Assembly (NCBI GenBank): GCA_949077035.1
Contig: CARUPR010000003.1
Location: 92,412-156,411 of the forward strand
Direction: 5' to 3'
From: an uncultured Eubacteriales bacterium
GTDB taxonomy: Bacteria; Bacillota; Clostridia; Christensenellales; UBA1242
Length of the DNA stretch: 64,000 nt
Under the pieces are notes generated by a model. That model made no database searches. It was not told where the DNA came from and saw only the letters and a program-made list of their open reading frames with translations. Every line of letters begins with the position of its first letter. Within the stretch, counting starts at the first letter, position 1. Made by a program: the position numbers and the translations under genes. Positions 1 through 9,164 of the stretch are shown here, one piece after another.

Positions 1-82
1 GTTGAGTTGATTTTTCGCAGCCATAAAAGCCGCCACAAACAAACAGCATAAACATAAAAATTAATGCAATACTTTTTTTCAT
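1..82 (-). CDS. Lipoprotein, N-terminal fragment (runs off the left edge)
   Basis: Only the first 27 codons are present. The ATG at 82 is preceded by an AAGGAG ribosome binding site about 6 nt upstream. The peptide starts MKKS, continues with a hydrophobic stretch of about 15 residues and reaches a Gly-Cys pair at residues 21-22 followed by EKSTQ, which reads as a type II (lipoprotein) signal peptide with Cys22 as the lipidated residue. The residues before the Cys (FYG) are a loose lipobox. Nothing of the mature domain is in the window, so the function is unknown. Confidence 0.6.
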   Translation of the reverse strand, partial: MKKSIALIFMFMLFVCGGFYGCEKSTQ

Positions 83-198
83 ATTTGCTCCTTAAATTAA
101 AAGATATTTTCACTGATATTATAGACAAATATAAAACTCTTTAAACTTAAAATTGAGACAATATTTTTATTTAAACCAAATAAAATAAAAAAAGCCCT

Positions 199-546
199 TT
201 AAAAGGCATTCTCGATATGGTTTATATATTTATCAACAACCTCAATCACATCAAAGCGGATAGGCTTATTTTCAATATGATTTTGAAGCATATATAATGT
301 TGCAACATTTTTGATTTTGCGCTGTTTATTTTGGTCAACCGCCTCACTCGGTCTGCCAAAAGCAAAAGTATTTCTTGACTTAACCTCAACAAAAACTAAG
401 ACATTTTTTTGCTTTGCTATGATGTCTATTTCACCTAATTTATTTTTATAATTTATTTCAATTATTTTATATTTTTTATCTTTTAAATATTCAGTCGCTT
501 CAAGTTCTCCCTTCAAGCAAACCACTTTATTAAACTGTTTTTTCAC
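199..546 (-). CDS. yraN: YraN family (UPF0102) endonuclease-like protein
   Basis: 115 residues, usual length for the family. The family core is visible: GEIDIIA at residues 38-44 and EVK at 54-56, the D...ExK arrangement of the PD-(D/E)xK nuclease fold, followed by FGRP and an RFDVI segment near the C terminus. No clear biochemical role is established for YraN; it is a conserved putative Holliday-junction-resolvase-like protein. The start is GTG at 546 with an AAGGAAA site upstream; translation would otherwise begin inside the conserved N-terminal helix. In many genomes yraN lies near rbgA and rnhB, and rbgA is the next gene upstream here. Confidence 0.9.
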   Translation of the reverse strand: MKKQFNKVVCLKGELEATEYLKDKKYKIIEINYKNKLGEIDIIAKQKNVLVFVEVKSRNTFAFGRPSEAVDQNKQRKIKNVATLYMLQNHIENKPIRFDVIEVVDKYINHIENAF

Positions 547-680
547 TATTTTCCTTATAAAACTTTAAACAAGTTTTTTCACAACTTTATATCTAAAACT
601 TTGAAAAGACTATTTTTTTATTTTTAAAACTTAATTTATTAATAAAACAAACAAAACTAATTTCTTATATAGTTGTTTTG

Positions 681-1496
681 TTAATCAAGGGTAATCTTCC
701 CCAGCCTTCCCTTTCTGAAATCATCAATCACAGCATTTGCAGCCCTGTCTATATCAAGTTGACCACCACTAATGATGAAAGAACGGCTTTTAGCAATCCC
801 TTCAAGTGACAAGTCATCACCATATCGATTTGATAAAAATTGAGGATATTTTTCATTAAGCATCTTGATAAGCTCTAAAGCAAGCTCAATATTATCAGCA
901 ATCACCTCATCTTTTACACTTCCAATAAAGAAAAGCTTTTTTGCAATATCTTGGTCTTCTAAGTTTGGATAAAGTGTCCCCGGCGTGTCACAAATCTCTA
1001 TGTTATCACCGATTGATACCCATTGAGTTTGTTTTGTCACTCCTGCTCTGTTGCCTGTGATAGCCTTTGCTTTTTTGCAAAGATTATTTACAAGAGTGCT
1101 TTTACCAGAATTTGGGACGCCAACCACAATGCAACGAATGACCGCTTTTAGCCCCTTACTTTTTGCTTTTTCTATCTTTGCCTTTGATAAACTTTGCACT
1201 TTTTGTTTGATAATTTTTTCAGAACTTGCAGCTGTGCTGTTTAAAATCAAATAATCACATTTCTCGTTTTTATATTTTTTAGCAAGTTCTTGCACGCGAC
1301 TTCCATCAGCCATATCAGACTTATTAAAAATATATAAAATTGGCTTTTCTTGCGCAAGTCTTGAAAGAGATGGATTGATTGAAGAAATAGGTGCACGGCT
1401 ATCAAGCACATACAACACAACATCAATATTTTTAAGTTTTTCTCTTATCTCTGCCATGGTCTTTTTCATATGACCAGGAAACCAGTTTATCTTCAT
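681..1496 (-). CDS. rbgA: Ribosome biogenesis GTPase RbgA (YlqF)
   Basis: 271 residues. This is a circularly permuted GTPase: the G4 motif NKSD (residues 58-61) comes before G1 GVPNSGKST (126-134) and G3 DTPG (170-173), and the N terminus carries the FPGHM motif typical of YlqF. RbgA acts late in assembly of the 50S subunit. The ATG at 1496 has an AGAGGTTG site upstream. In Bacillus rbgA follows trmD-rplS; here it is still downstream of trmD on the same strand, but rplS is absent and a nucleosidase gene lies between. Confidence 0.95.
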   Translation of the reverse strand: MKINWFPGHMKKTMAEIREKLKNIDVVLYVLDSRAPISSINPSLSRLAQEKPILYIFNKSDMADGSRVQELAKKYKNEKCDYLILNSTAASSEKIIKQKVQSLSKAKIEKAKSKGLKAVIRCIVVGVPNSGKSTLVNNLCKKAKAITGNRAGVTKQTQWVSIGDNIEICDTPGTLYPNLEDQDIAKKLFFIGSVKDEVIADNIELALELIKMLNEKYPQFLSNRYGDDLSLEGIAKSRSFIISGGQLDIDRAANAVIDDFRKGRLGKITLD

Positions 1497-1528
1497 AATT
1501 CAACCTCTTTTCAAATGTTAAGCAAACT

Positions 1529-2173
1529 TTATTTTTTTATATTTTCAATACATTTAAAAGCATATTCAGCAACTTTTGCACTTGCTTTTGAAACATTCAA
1601 TTCAAAATCCGCCTCATTTCCGTCATCAGAAACAGATTTCAACAATAAACAAGGGATATTATTTTTTTGACAGGTATAAACGACTGCCGCCCCTTCCATA
1701 TCGCAACAATTGACATTAAATTCTTCAATCAGTCTATCTTTTAAATTCTGTTCACTTATAAAGGTGTTGCCTGTTCCCAAATTTCCTTTCAACAAATTTT
1801 TATCAAGACTTAAAGCAAAATTTTTAAGATTTTCATCACAATTATAAGTGATAATATCAATGACAAAGGTGGAAATATCCCAAAAAGTTGCCTTTTCAAT
1901 GACAAAAGTATCGCAAACTTTTAAATTTTTATCAAAACCACCACAAGTGCCACTATTAATCACCAAATCGACACCAAAATTATCAATCATAGCTTGCAAA
2001 TGAATTCCTGCATTAATCTCACTAGGTCCACTCTGGCAAATATAGATTTTATGACCTGCATATCTGCCTTTTAAAAATTCCATTCCACGCACTTTGATTG
2101 TTTTTAATTTATCAAAATATTTCAAATGCTCTTTTATTTCGCTATTGCAAGCAACTATTAAACCAATTTTCAC
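1529..2173 (-). CDS. mtnN: 5'-methylthioadenosine/S-adenosylhomocysteine nucleosidase
   Basis: 214 residues. It cleaves adenine from methylthioadenosine and S-adenosylhomocysteine, recycling by-products of SAM-dependent reactions and polyamine synthesis. Visible family marks are Glu12 near the N terminus, the CDMEGAA block (157-163) that binds the ribose, and SVSDDGNEADF (180-190) with the catalytic Asp. The start is GTG at 2173, with TAAGGAG 5 nt upstream. It sits between trmD and rbgA, where many Firmicutes have rplS. Downstream of a SAM-using methyltransferase (trmD) the placement makes metabolic sense, but that link is inferred. Confidence 0.93.
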   Translation of the reverse strand: MKIGLIVACNSEIKEHLKYFDKLKTIKVRGMEFLKGRYAGHKIYICQSGPSEINAGIHLQAMIDNFGVDLVINSGTCGGFDKNLKVCDTFVIEKATFWDISTFVIDIITYNCDENLKNFALSLDKNLLKGNLGTGNTFISEQNLKDRLIEEFNVNCCDMEGAAVVYTCQKNNIPCLLLKSVSDDGNEADFELNVSKASAKVAEYAFKCIENIKK

Positions 2174-2198
2174 TTTTTCTCCTTAGCCTATTTATCAA

Positions 2199-2858
2199 TC
2201 AAATTAAATCGGGCCTATTTTCTTTTGTCCTTAATTGAGATTGCTCTTTTCTCCATTTTGCAATTTCTTGATGATTGCCCGACAATAAAACTTCAGGCAC
2301 TTCAAGTCCTTGAAAAACTTGTGGCCGTGTATATTGTGGATATTCAAGATTTCCAGAAGCAAAACTTTCTTCTGAAAGACTTTCTTCTGTGATTACCCCA
2401 TCAATAAATCTTGCAAGACAATCCACAATCACCATTGTCGGAAGTTCGCCTCCAGTAAGCACATAGTCACCAATTGAAATTTCTTCAGGTTTCAAAAGTT
2501 CGATTATTCTTTGGTCGATACCTTCATAGTGCCCACAAATGAAGATAAGATGCCCCTCTTTTGAAAGATTTTTGGCCATCTCAGGATTTAAAACCTTTCC
2601 AACAGGACTTGGGAAAATTATCTTAGAGCTATCCTTTTTCACACTTTGGAAAGCATCAAAAATTGGTTGTGCAGTCATAAGCATACCTGCACCACCACCA
2701 AAAGGATAATCATCACATTTTTTATGTTTATCTTTAGAAAAATCGCGAATATCAATAATATTCAACTCGATTTTCCCTGCCTCTTGTGCCCTTTTTAAAA
2801 TACTTGAATTTAAATAACTAAAACTTTCTGGAAAAAGGGTAAGAATATCAATAATCAT
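2199..2858 (-). CDS. trmD: tRNA (guanine37-N1)-methyltransferase TrmD
   Basis: 219 residues, slightly short for the family (about 230-250). It methylates G37 next to the anticodon, preventing +1 frameshifts. The knotted SPOUT domain is recognisable from LFPE near the start, the FGGGAGM loop near residue 55, GHYEGIDQR near 110 and IGDYVLTGGELP near 127. Its ATG overlaps the end of rimM in an ATGA arrangement, so the two are translationally coupled. It belongs to the ylxM-ffh-rpsP-khpA-rimM-trmD cluster. Confidence 0.97.
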   Translation of the reverse strand: MIIDILTLFPESFSYLNSSILKRAQEAGKIELNIIDIRDFSKDKHKKCDDYPFGGGAGMLMTAQPIFDAFQSVKKDSSKIIFPSPVGKVLNPEMAKNLSKEGHLIFICGHYEGIDQRIIELLKPEEISIGDYVLTGGELPTMVIVDCLARFIDGVITEESLSEESFASGNLEYPQYTRPQVFQGLEVPEVLLSGNHQEIAKWRKEQSQLRTKENRPDLI

Positions 2859-3340
2859 ATCAAGACCTCTAAAAGTTTTTCACTATCTGCCACAAGCACA
2901 CCATCAACAATATTGAAAACTTCATCAACATATGGCACTTCATAGGTATGTTCATCTTTTTCAAGAACCAAAATATCGCTTGCCCCATAATTTAAGACAT
3001 CAATAATTTGACCTACAAGTTCACCTTTTTCATTATAAATAATCATACCAATTAGGTCGTCAACCAAAAATTCATCGTCCTCTTTCATTTCTTCAAGCAG
3101 ACTTTTTTCTATTTTTAGGCTTAAATTTCTATAATTTTCTGCATCATTTCTTGAATTAATGTCTTTAAACTTTATATACAAAAAGCCTTGCCTGAAAGAG
3201 ATATGCTCTATTTGCATAACTTTATTTCCGACAAGACATTCTGTCAAAACATCAAAAATACCAACCACATTTGTTGAAGGCAGGGCTTTCACCTCGCCTT
3301 TAATGCCCTGTGGTTTAACTATTTTAGCGATTTCAATCAC
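2855..3340 (-). CDS. rimM: Ribosome maturation factor RimM
   Basis: 161 residues. RimM binds protein S19 and helps mature the head of the 30S subunit. The N-terminal RimM beta-barrel starts with IAKIVKPQGIKGEVKA-like residues, and the C-terminal PRC barrel carries the G-x-I-D-V-L-N-YGA-D-I-L pattern. The start is GTG at 3340, which overlaps the last codons of khpA by 4 nt (GTGA). The gene order khpA-rimM-trmD is the usual Firmicutes one. Confidence 0.95.
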   Translation of the reverse strand: MIEIAKIVKPQGIKGEVKALPSTNVVGIFDVLTECLVGNKVMQIEHISFRQGFLYIKFKDINSRNDAENYRNLSLKIEKSLLEEMKEDDEFLVDDLIGMIIYNEKGELVGQIIDVLNYGASDILVLEKDEHTYEVPYVDEVFNIVDGVLVADSEKLLEVLI

Positions 3341-3573
3341 TCGTTTTCTCCAAATTTAACAAAAACTTTTTTGTTTTCTCTTGAAGAGATGGATTTAACA
3401 ATTGCTCTGATGCTTGAAGCAATTTTTCCTTTACGTCCGATTACTCGGCCCATATCGTCATCAGCAACATTTACATGAAGCACGATTTCATCGTTTTCTT
3501 CAGTTTGACGCACGCTGACACTGTCTTTATCTATTACAAGGCATTTTACGATATATTCAACTATGTCTTTCAT
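3337..3573 (-). CDS. khpA: KH-domain RNA-binding protein KhpA (YlqC)
   Basis: 78 residues forming a single KH domain. The GRKG loop (the GxxG signature) lies within GRVIGRKGKIASSIRA around residues 42-57. KhpA with KhpB binds small and messenger RNAs in Gram-positive bacteria and affects cell elongation in streptococci. The ATG at 3573 has an AAAGGAG site. Its position between rpsP and rimM is diagnostic. Confidence 0.95.
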   Translation of the reverse strand: MKDIVEYIVKCLVIDKDSVSVRQTEENDEIVLHVNVADDDMGRVIGRKGKIASSIRAIVKSISSRENKKVFVKFGENE

Positions 3574-3582
3574 AAATCTCCT

Positions 3583-3831
3583 TTATTTCTCAATTACGCC
3601 ACTTTTTACAAGAAGTTGTTTTGCTGTTTCAGTTGGAGTAGCGCCATTTTTGAGCCAAGTTTTTGCTTTTTCGCTATCAATTTTGATTTCAGCTGGGTTT
3701 GTAAGAGGATTGTAAGTTCCGATAATATCGATGAATTTACCATCTCTTGGTGCCCTTGAATCAGCAACGATAACTCTATAGAAAGGTGCCTTTTTATCTC
3801 CCATTCTTGTAAGTCTAATTTTTACTGCCAT
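3583..3831 (-). CDS. rpsP: 30S ribosomal protein S16
   Basis: 82 residues, normal length. The N terminus (KIRLTRMGDKKAPFYRVIVAD) is the family signature. S16 is needed for 30S assembly. The ATG at 3831 follows a strong AAGGAGG site. The gap of about 170 bp to ffh contains AT-rich sequence in which no clear promoter was fixed. Confidence 0.98.
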   Translation of the reverse strand: MAVKIRLTRMGDKKAPFYRVIVADSRAPRDGKFIDIIGTYNPLTNPAEIKIDSEKAKTWLKNGATPTETAKQLLVKSGVIEK

Positions 3832-4000
3832 GTTTTTCCTCCTTAAAATATTTATATAAAATTACCATCTTTGAAGAAAATTTATTAAATTTTACAATAA
3901 TTTCATAAAAAACATTGATTTTTATCATTTTTTCATGATTTTTTTGCAAATTTTATTAAATTCACTTAAAACGTAATGTTATACCGAAATTGTTTGCAAA

Positions 4001-5311
4001 TTAAAACATATTTCTAAATTTGCCATTTTTTAATTGTTTCATCATTTCTTTTGATTGTTCAAAAGATTTGAGAAGTTGGTTTACCTGTTGTATTGATGTG
4101 CCACTGCCATTTGCAATACGTTGTCTGCGGCTTGCTTTTATAATATCAGGATTTCTTCTCTCTTTTGGTGTCATTGATTGAATGATAGCTTTGTTGACCA
4201 TCATCTGATTTTCATCAATGTCAAGATTTTTTATCTTTCCCCCAATACCTGGTATCATGCCCAAAATATCTTTGATATTTCCCATCTTTTTTATACTTTC
4301 AAGTTGAACAAGATAGTCATCAAAGGTAAATGAGTTTTCTCTAAATTTCTTTTCAAGGGCTTTTGCTTCCTCTTCTGATACAGCCTCTTGCGCCTTTTCG
4401 ATAAGCGACAAAACATCACCCATTCCCAAAATTCTGCTTGCTATTCTATCAGGATAGAATGGCTCTATATCACCAATCTTTTCACCAACGCCGCTAAACT
4501 TAATTGGTTTGCCAGTGATTGCCTTGATTGAAAGTGCTGCACCGCCGCGAGTATCGCCATCAAGCTTTGTAAGAATGATTCCTGTCACATCAAGGTCATT
4601 ATTGAATGACTGTGCCACAGTCACCGCATCTTGACCTGTCATAGCATCAACAACCAATAAGATTTCGGTAGGCTTAACCTCTTTTTTAATATCCTGAAGT
4701 TCTTTCATCAATTCTTCATTAATATGAAGTCTTCCTGCGGTATCAATAATCACTGTATCAAAGCCCTGTTTTAATGCATGGTCAATTGCCTGTTTTGCTG
4801 TCTTAACAGGATTTTGTGTCCCTTTTTCAAAAACTTCAACACCTGCCTGTTTTCCAACAACTTGAAGCTGATTTATCGCAGCTGGTCTGTAAATGTCGCA
4901 GGCAACAAGAAGAGTTTTCTTTCCCGATTTTTTTAAATGAGCACCAAGCTTTGCACACATAGTAGTCTTTCCTGCACCTTGAAGACCACACATCATAATA
5001 ATGGTTGGTGGCGCCGAAGAAACTGCAAGTTTTTGCTGGGTAGAACTCATAAGAGTTGTAAGTTCGTCCCTGACAATTTTGATTACCTGCTGTGCTGGAG
5101 TCAAACTTTTTAAAACTTCATCACCAACAGCTTTTTCAGAAACTGTCTTTACAAAATCCTTTGCGACCATATAATTGACATCAGCTTCAAGAAGTGCAAT
5201 CCTCACCTCTCGCATAGCCTCTTTTATTTCAAGTTCGGTCAGCCTTCCCTTTTTTGTTAATTTGGAGAATATATGGTTAAATTTTTCTGATAATGATGAA
5301 AAAAGTGCCAT
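4001..5311 (-). CDS. ffh: Signal recognition particle protein Ffh
   Basis: 436 residues. The order is N domain, GTPase G domain and methionine-rich M domain. The P loop GLQGAGKTT is at 109-117, DTAGRLH near 190 and TKLDGDTRGG near 248. The M domain includes GMIPGIGG and the RRQRIANGSG segment that binds SRP RNA. Ffh with SRP RNA targets membrane and secreted proteins to FtsY and SecYEG. The ATG follows AAAGGAGG. No SRP RNA gene was found in the window. Confidence 0.98.
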   Translation of the reverse strand: MALFSSLSEKFNHIFSKLTKKGRLTELEIKEAMREVRIALLEADVNYMVAKDFVKTVSEKAVGDEVLKSLTPAQQVIKIVRDELTTLMSSTQQKLAVSSAPPTIIMMCGLQGAGKTTMCAKLGAHLKKSGKKTLLVACDIYRPAAINQLQVVGKQAGVEVFEKGTQNPVKTAKQAIDHALKQGFDTVIIDTAGRLHINEELMKELQDIKKEVKPTEILLVVDAMTGQDAVTVAQSFNNDLDVTGIILTKLDGDTRGGAALSIKAITGKPIKFSGVGEKIGDIEPFYPDRIASRILGMGDVLSLIEKAQEAVSEEEAKALEKKFRENSFTFDDYLVQLESIKKMGNIKDILGMIPGIGGKIKNLDIDENQMMVNKAIIQSMTPKERRNPDIIKASRRQRIANGSGTSIQQVNQLLKSFEQSKEMMKQLKNGKFRNMF

Positions 5312-5410
5312 CTTTCCCTCCTTTAAAGTAGATTTTATTTTCTTAATTTTTTGGTTTTTTAAACTTTTGTATCTTTTTAAAATTTATAATTTAATACTTT
5401 TGCACTGTTT

Positions 5411-5701
5411 TTATTTGCTTTTAATTTCTTTTAATTGACTTAACAGATTTTCATTTTCTTTTTCAAGAGCTTTAATCTTTTTGTTGAAACCCAATTTTTC
5501 TTCAAAAGCAAACAATTTTTTTTCAGCTTTTGTGACACTGTCCAATACAGCCTGACGCGAAACTGAAAGATTCTCTGCTATCTCACTTAAGGTGAAATCA
5601 TCATAAAGATAGCTTGAAAGTATCTTTTGTTGACCTTCACTAAGCAAAACGCCATACGCATCAAAAAGTTCTGCCAAAATAATGTTTTCTTCTACTTTCA
5701 T
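5411..5701 (-). CDS. ylxM: YlxM family (UPF0122) helix-turn-helix protein
   Basis: 96 residues. The middle reads SDFTLSEIAENLSVSRQAVLDSVTKAEKKL-like, a sigma-70 region 4-type helix-turn-helix, followed by a short coiled coil. YlxM is almost always encoded directly upstream of ffh and is thought to modulate SRP function or expression. Its start has no good ribosome binding site, so it may be translated from a short or leaderless transcript. Confidence 0.9.
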   Translation of the reverse strand: MKVEENIILAELFDAYGVLLSEGQQKILSSYLYDDFTLSEIAENLSVSRQAVLDSVTKAEKKLFAFEEKLGFNKKIKALEKENENLLSQLKEIKSK

Positions 5702-5913
5702 AATACTTTTTGTAAAGCATTTTTACTTTACATCATCATTTTAACACATAATCATTTTTAATGCAAGTGTTTTTATAAATTTTTTAAATAATTTTTTTAT
5801 AATTTTAAATTAGTATATTTTTTTATTTGGTGAGTTGTTTTCTTTGCATTTAGTAAATTATTTTTATAATTTTTCTTTGCCTTTTGTAAATTATTTTTTA
5901 TTAAAAAAAGACT

Positions 5914-7032
5914 TTAATCTGGCAGCAGCGAAGAAATCACATAATTGTTTACTCCATAATATTGAGGATTTATAAATACTTTATTATCATCTTTCGAGGG
6001 AATTATCACCCCTTTTTCAATAAATACCGCATAATTAATATTTTTTGTGATATCGTAGCCTTTGCTCAGCAGATAATTTTTATCTATTCCCAATTTACAT
6101 CGAAGTCTTAACATGATATGTTCTTCAATAAGTTCTTTTTCGGTAAGCTTTTCAATAAATCCACCCTCGTCATTGTAATACAAGCTTAACCTGTCAGCAC
6201 AAGACAATCTTTGGCCTTCAATATAGCTGTGTGCTGACAGACCGAAGCCAACATATTCATCACCTGCCCAATATTTTAAATTATGCCTGCTTTCATAACC
6301 CTTCAATGCAAAATTTGAAACCTCATACCTTTCAAAACCTTTATCACTTAAAAATTTATAAGTTTCTTGATAAATTTCTATGCTTTGTTCATCATCTGGA
6401 AGATTGACTTTTTTATCATCCACCATCTTCTTCAAAGGTGTGCCCTCTTCAATTTGCAACATATATGCCGAGATATGTTTTACACCCAGAGAAACAAGTT
6501 TTTCAAGTTGAAAGATAAATTTATCTTTGGTCATACCTTGCAAACCTATCAAAAGGTCGCAAGAAATATTGTCAAAATATTTTGCTGCCAAAATTATTGA
6601 ATTTATCGCCATATCACTATCATGAATTCTGCCTGCAAACTTTAAAGCCTCATTATCAAGGCTTTGCACACCAATAGACAGACGATTTATCCCACTTTCT
6701 TTATAAAACTTCAATTTTTCTTCAGAAATTGAATTGGGATTACACTCAATCGTCCATTCATAATTTTTTGCCAATAAAAAATTTGATTTTATGGCGGATA
6801 TTATCTTTTCAAGATTTTCAATCGACAAAAGGCTTGGCGTGCCGCCACCAATATAGACAGTGTCAATCATCTTATATTTTTCTTGTGGATATTTTTTATG
6901 AAAATTATTTATATCGTCAAGCAGTTTTTGGATATATTTTTCCTGTTCCTGCTCAGTCAAAACAAAGGAAGAAAAGGCACAATATTTGCACTTTTGTTGA
7001 CAGAAAGGGATGTGAATATAAATGCCTAGCAT
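5914..7032 (-). CDS. hemW: HemW-type radical SAM heme chaperone
   Basis: 372 residues from the ATG at 7032. The radical SAM cluster motif is present as HIPFCQQKCKYCAF (C-x3-C-x2-C), with GGGTPS near residue 75 and the C-terminal HemW domain. The family was long called oxygen-independent coproporphyrinogen oxidase, but HemW proteins act as heme-binding chaperones and lack the HemN extra Cys. The ATG overlaps the lepA stop by one base (TGATG), so it should be translated by reinitiation; a TTG one codon earlier is less likely. The usual downstream hrcA-grpE-dnaK block is missing here. Confidence 0.93.
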   Translation of the reverse strand: MLGIYIHIPFCQQKCKYCAFSSFVLTEQEQEKYIQKLLDDINNFHKKYPQEKYKMIDTVYIGGGTPSLLSIENLEKIISAIKSNFLLAKNYEWTIECNPNSISEEKLKFYKESGINRLSIGVQSLDNEALKFAGRIHDSDMAINSIILAAKYFDNISCDLLIGLQGMTKDKFIFQLEKLVSLGVKHISAYMLQIEEGTPLKKMVDDKKVNLPDDEQSIEIYQETYKFLSDKGFERYEVSNFALKGYESRHNLKYWAGDEYVGFGLSAHSYIEGQRLSCADRLSLYYNDEGGFIEKLTEKELIEEHIMLRLRCKLGIDKNYLLSKGYDITKNINYAVFIEKGVIIPSKDDNKVFINPQYYGVNNYVISSLLPD

Positions 7033-8837
7033 CAATCTTCACCATCAAGTTTTAAAATTGACATAAACGCTTCTGATGGAATTTCCACCGAGCCTATCTT
7101 TCTCATTCTCTTTTTGCCCTCTTTTTGCTTTTCAAGAAGTTTGCGTTTTCTTGTGATGTCGCCTCCATAACATTTTGCAAGCACATCCTTTCTCATTGCA
7201 GAAATTGTTTCTCTTGCGATAATTTTTCCGCCAATAGCAGCCTGAATAGGCACCTCAAAAAGTTGACGAGGAATAATTTTTTTAAGTTTTTCAGTAAGAG
7301 CTCTTCCCCTTGTATAAGCTTTGTCTTTATGCACGATTATTGAAAGAGCATCACATTTTTCTCCATTTAATAGAATATCAACTTTCACAAGTTCACTTTC
7401 TTCATAACCGGCAATTTCATAGTCAAAACTTGCATAACCTTTTGTTCTGGATTTTAAACTGTCAAAAAAATCATAAATAATTTCACCAAGAGGTAAAACA
7501 TAATTTATTTTCACCCTGCTTTCATCAATATAAGATAAATCTTTATAAATACCACGCTTTTCCTGACATAATTCCATAATCGCACCCACATATTGAGGTG
7601 GTGCAAAAATGCTGGCCTTTACAATAGGCTCTTCTATATAATCGATTTCAACAGCCGTTGGCAAAGAGGATGGATTTGACAATTCAAGCATCTCACCATC
7701 AGTTTTATACACATGGTAAAATACACTTGGTGCAGTGGTGATTATATCAAGATTGAATTCTCTTTCAAGTCTTTCAGTGATTATTTCAAGGTGCAAAAGC
7801 CCCAAAAATCCACATCTAAAGCCATAACCCAAAGCCTGCGAAACTTCTGGTTGAAATTCTAATGATGCATCATTTAATTTAAGTTTTTCAAGGCTTTCTT
7901 TAAGTTCATTATATTTTGCCCCATCGACAGGGAAAATACCACAAAATACAACTGGTTGAACTTTTTTATAACCAGGAAGAGGCATCTGCGTTGGATTTGT
8001 TGCACTTGTCACCGTATCACCAACCGCAACATCACTGATTGTTTTAATTGAGCAGGCAAGGTAACCAACATCACCCGACCTCAGCACATCTGTGGCTTTT
8101 GCAAAAGGGACAAAAACACCAACTTCAGTCACATCATAAATCTTTCCTGTTTGCATCATTTTGATTTTATCGCCAACTTTAACTTCACCATCAAAAACGC
8201 GAATAAGACATATAGCACCCTTAAAATTATCATAATAGCTGTCAAAGATAAGACATTTAAGAGGTTTTTCATCTTCACCCTTAGGGCAAGGAAATTCCTT
8301 TATAATCATTTTCAACACATCTTCAATATTTGTGCCATCTTTTGCAGAAATACATGGTGCGTGCATTGCAGAGACACCAACTACATCTTCAATCTCTTTT
8401 TTCACCTCTTCCGTCCTTGCAGATGGCAGGTCAATTTTATTTATTACAGGCAATATCTCAAGATTATTGTCAATTGCAAGATAGGCATTAGCAAGGGTTT
8501 GAGCTTCTACCCCTTGAGATGCGTCAACGATAAGAATTGCCCCCTCGCAGGCAGCTAAAGAACGTGACACTTCATAGGTAAAGTCAACATGTCCAGGCGT
8601 ATCAATAAGATTTAAAATATAATCCTGACCTTCAAAGGTATAATTCATACGCGTCGGTGTCAATTTTATGGTAATTCCCTTTTCTCTTTCAAGCTCCATA
8701 CTATCAAGAAGCTGTTCTTGCATATCTCTTTTCGCAAGCGTGCCAGTTTTTTCAATAAGTCTGTCAGCAAGCGTTGATTTTCCATGGTCTATATGAGCCA
8801 CAATACAAAAATTTCTAATTTTTTTCAATCTTTCCAT
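7032..8837 (-). CDS. lepA: Elongation factor 4 (LepA), back-translocating GTPase
   Basis: 601 residues, full length. The GTPase domain shows AHIDHGKSTLADRL at the N terminus, DTPGH near 78 and NKIDLP near 132, followed by EF-G-like domains and the LepA-specific C-terminal domain ending with the basic KRKLLEKQKEGKKRM segment. LepA acts in initiation and recovery of stalled ribosomes. There is no ribosome binding site: the ATG at 8837 lies 6 nt after a TATAAT box, so the mRNA is probably leaderless. hemW is co-transcribed downstream. Confidence 0.97.
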   Translation of the reverse strand: MERLKKIRNFCIVAHIDHGKSTLADRLIEKTGTLAKRDMQEQLLDSMELEREKGITIKLTPTRMNYTFEGQDYILNLIDTPGHVDFTYEVSRSLAACEGAILIVDASQGVEAQTLANAYLAIDNNLEILPVINKIDLPSARTEEVKKEIEDVVGVSAMHAPCISAKDGTNIEDVLKMIIKEFPCPKGEDEKPLKCLIFDSYYDNFKGAICLIRVFDGEVKVGDKIKMMQTGKIYDVTEVGVFVPFAKATDVLRSGDVGYLACSIKTISDVAVGDTVTSATNPTQMPLPGYKKVQPVVFCGIFPVDGAKYNELKESLEKLKLNDASLEFQPEVSQALGYGFRCGFLGLLHLEIITERLEREFNLDIITTAPSVFYHVYKTDGEMLELSNPSSLPTAVEIDYIEEPIVKASIFAPPQYVGAIMELCQEKRGIYKDLSYIDESRVKINYVLPLGEIIYDFFDSLKSRTKGYASFDYEIAGYEESELVKVDILLNGEKCDALSIIVHKDKAYTRGRALTEKLKKIIPRQLFEVPIQAAIGGKIIARETISAMRKDVLAKCYGGDITRKRKLLEKQKEGKKRMRKIGSVEIPSEAFMSILKLDGED

Positions 8838-8843
8838 GCAGAA

Positions 8844-8871
8844 ATTATATCAAATATCAAAAAAAATTCAA
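8844..8871 (-). promoter_or_regulatory. lepA promoter (predicted leaderless)
   Basis: On the minus strand TTGAAT (8871-8866) and TATAAT (8849-8844) are 16 bp apart, and the lepA ATG begins 6 nt downstream of the -10 box. Transcription should therefore start at or next to the start codon. Confidence 0.6.
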
Positions 8872-9164
8872 ACTTTTATTAGTAATTTATAAAAGATTTC
8901 ATTTTTTAAAATTTAAAAGGGAAATTTTATATTTTGAAAGTGATGTTTTATAAATTAAAAGTGATATTTTATAAATTAAAAGTGATGTTAATTAAAAACC
9001 TTTATTGGATTTTAAAATTATTCTTTATCATTTTCTTGATAATTTTCGCAAATAATATTCAATTTTGTCTTTAATAATAAAAATAATTGAAAAAACACTT
9101 TATTTTATTAAAATATTATGCTAAAATATTAAAAAGATTAATATTATATATAAATGAGGTTTTA
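8872..9164. other. AT-rich intergenic region with short direct repeats
   Basis: No gene is seen. The segment around 8935-8990 holds near-identical copies of an AT-rich unit reading roughly TTTTATAAATTAAAAGTGAT, about 20 bp each. The region separates divergent lepA and the GDPD gene. Confidence 0.5.

Noticed and set aside
9087..9164. Upstream ATG for the GDPD gene
   Set aside because: No ribosome binding site there; the ATG at 9165 has GAGG at proper distance and matches the start of the conserved domain.
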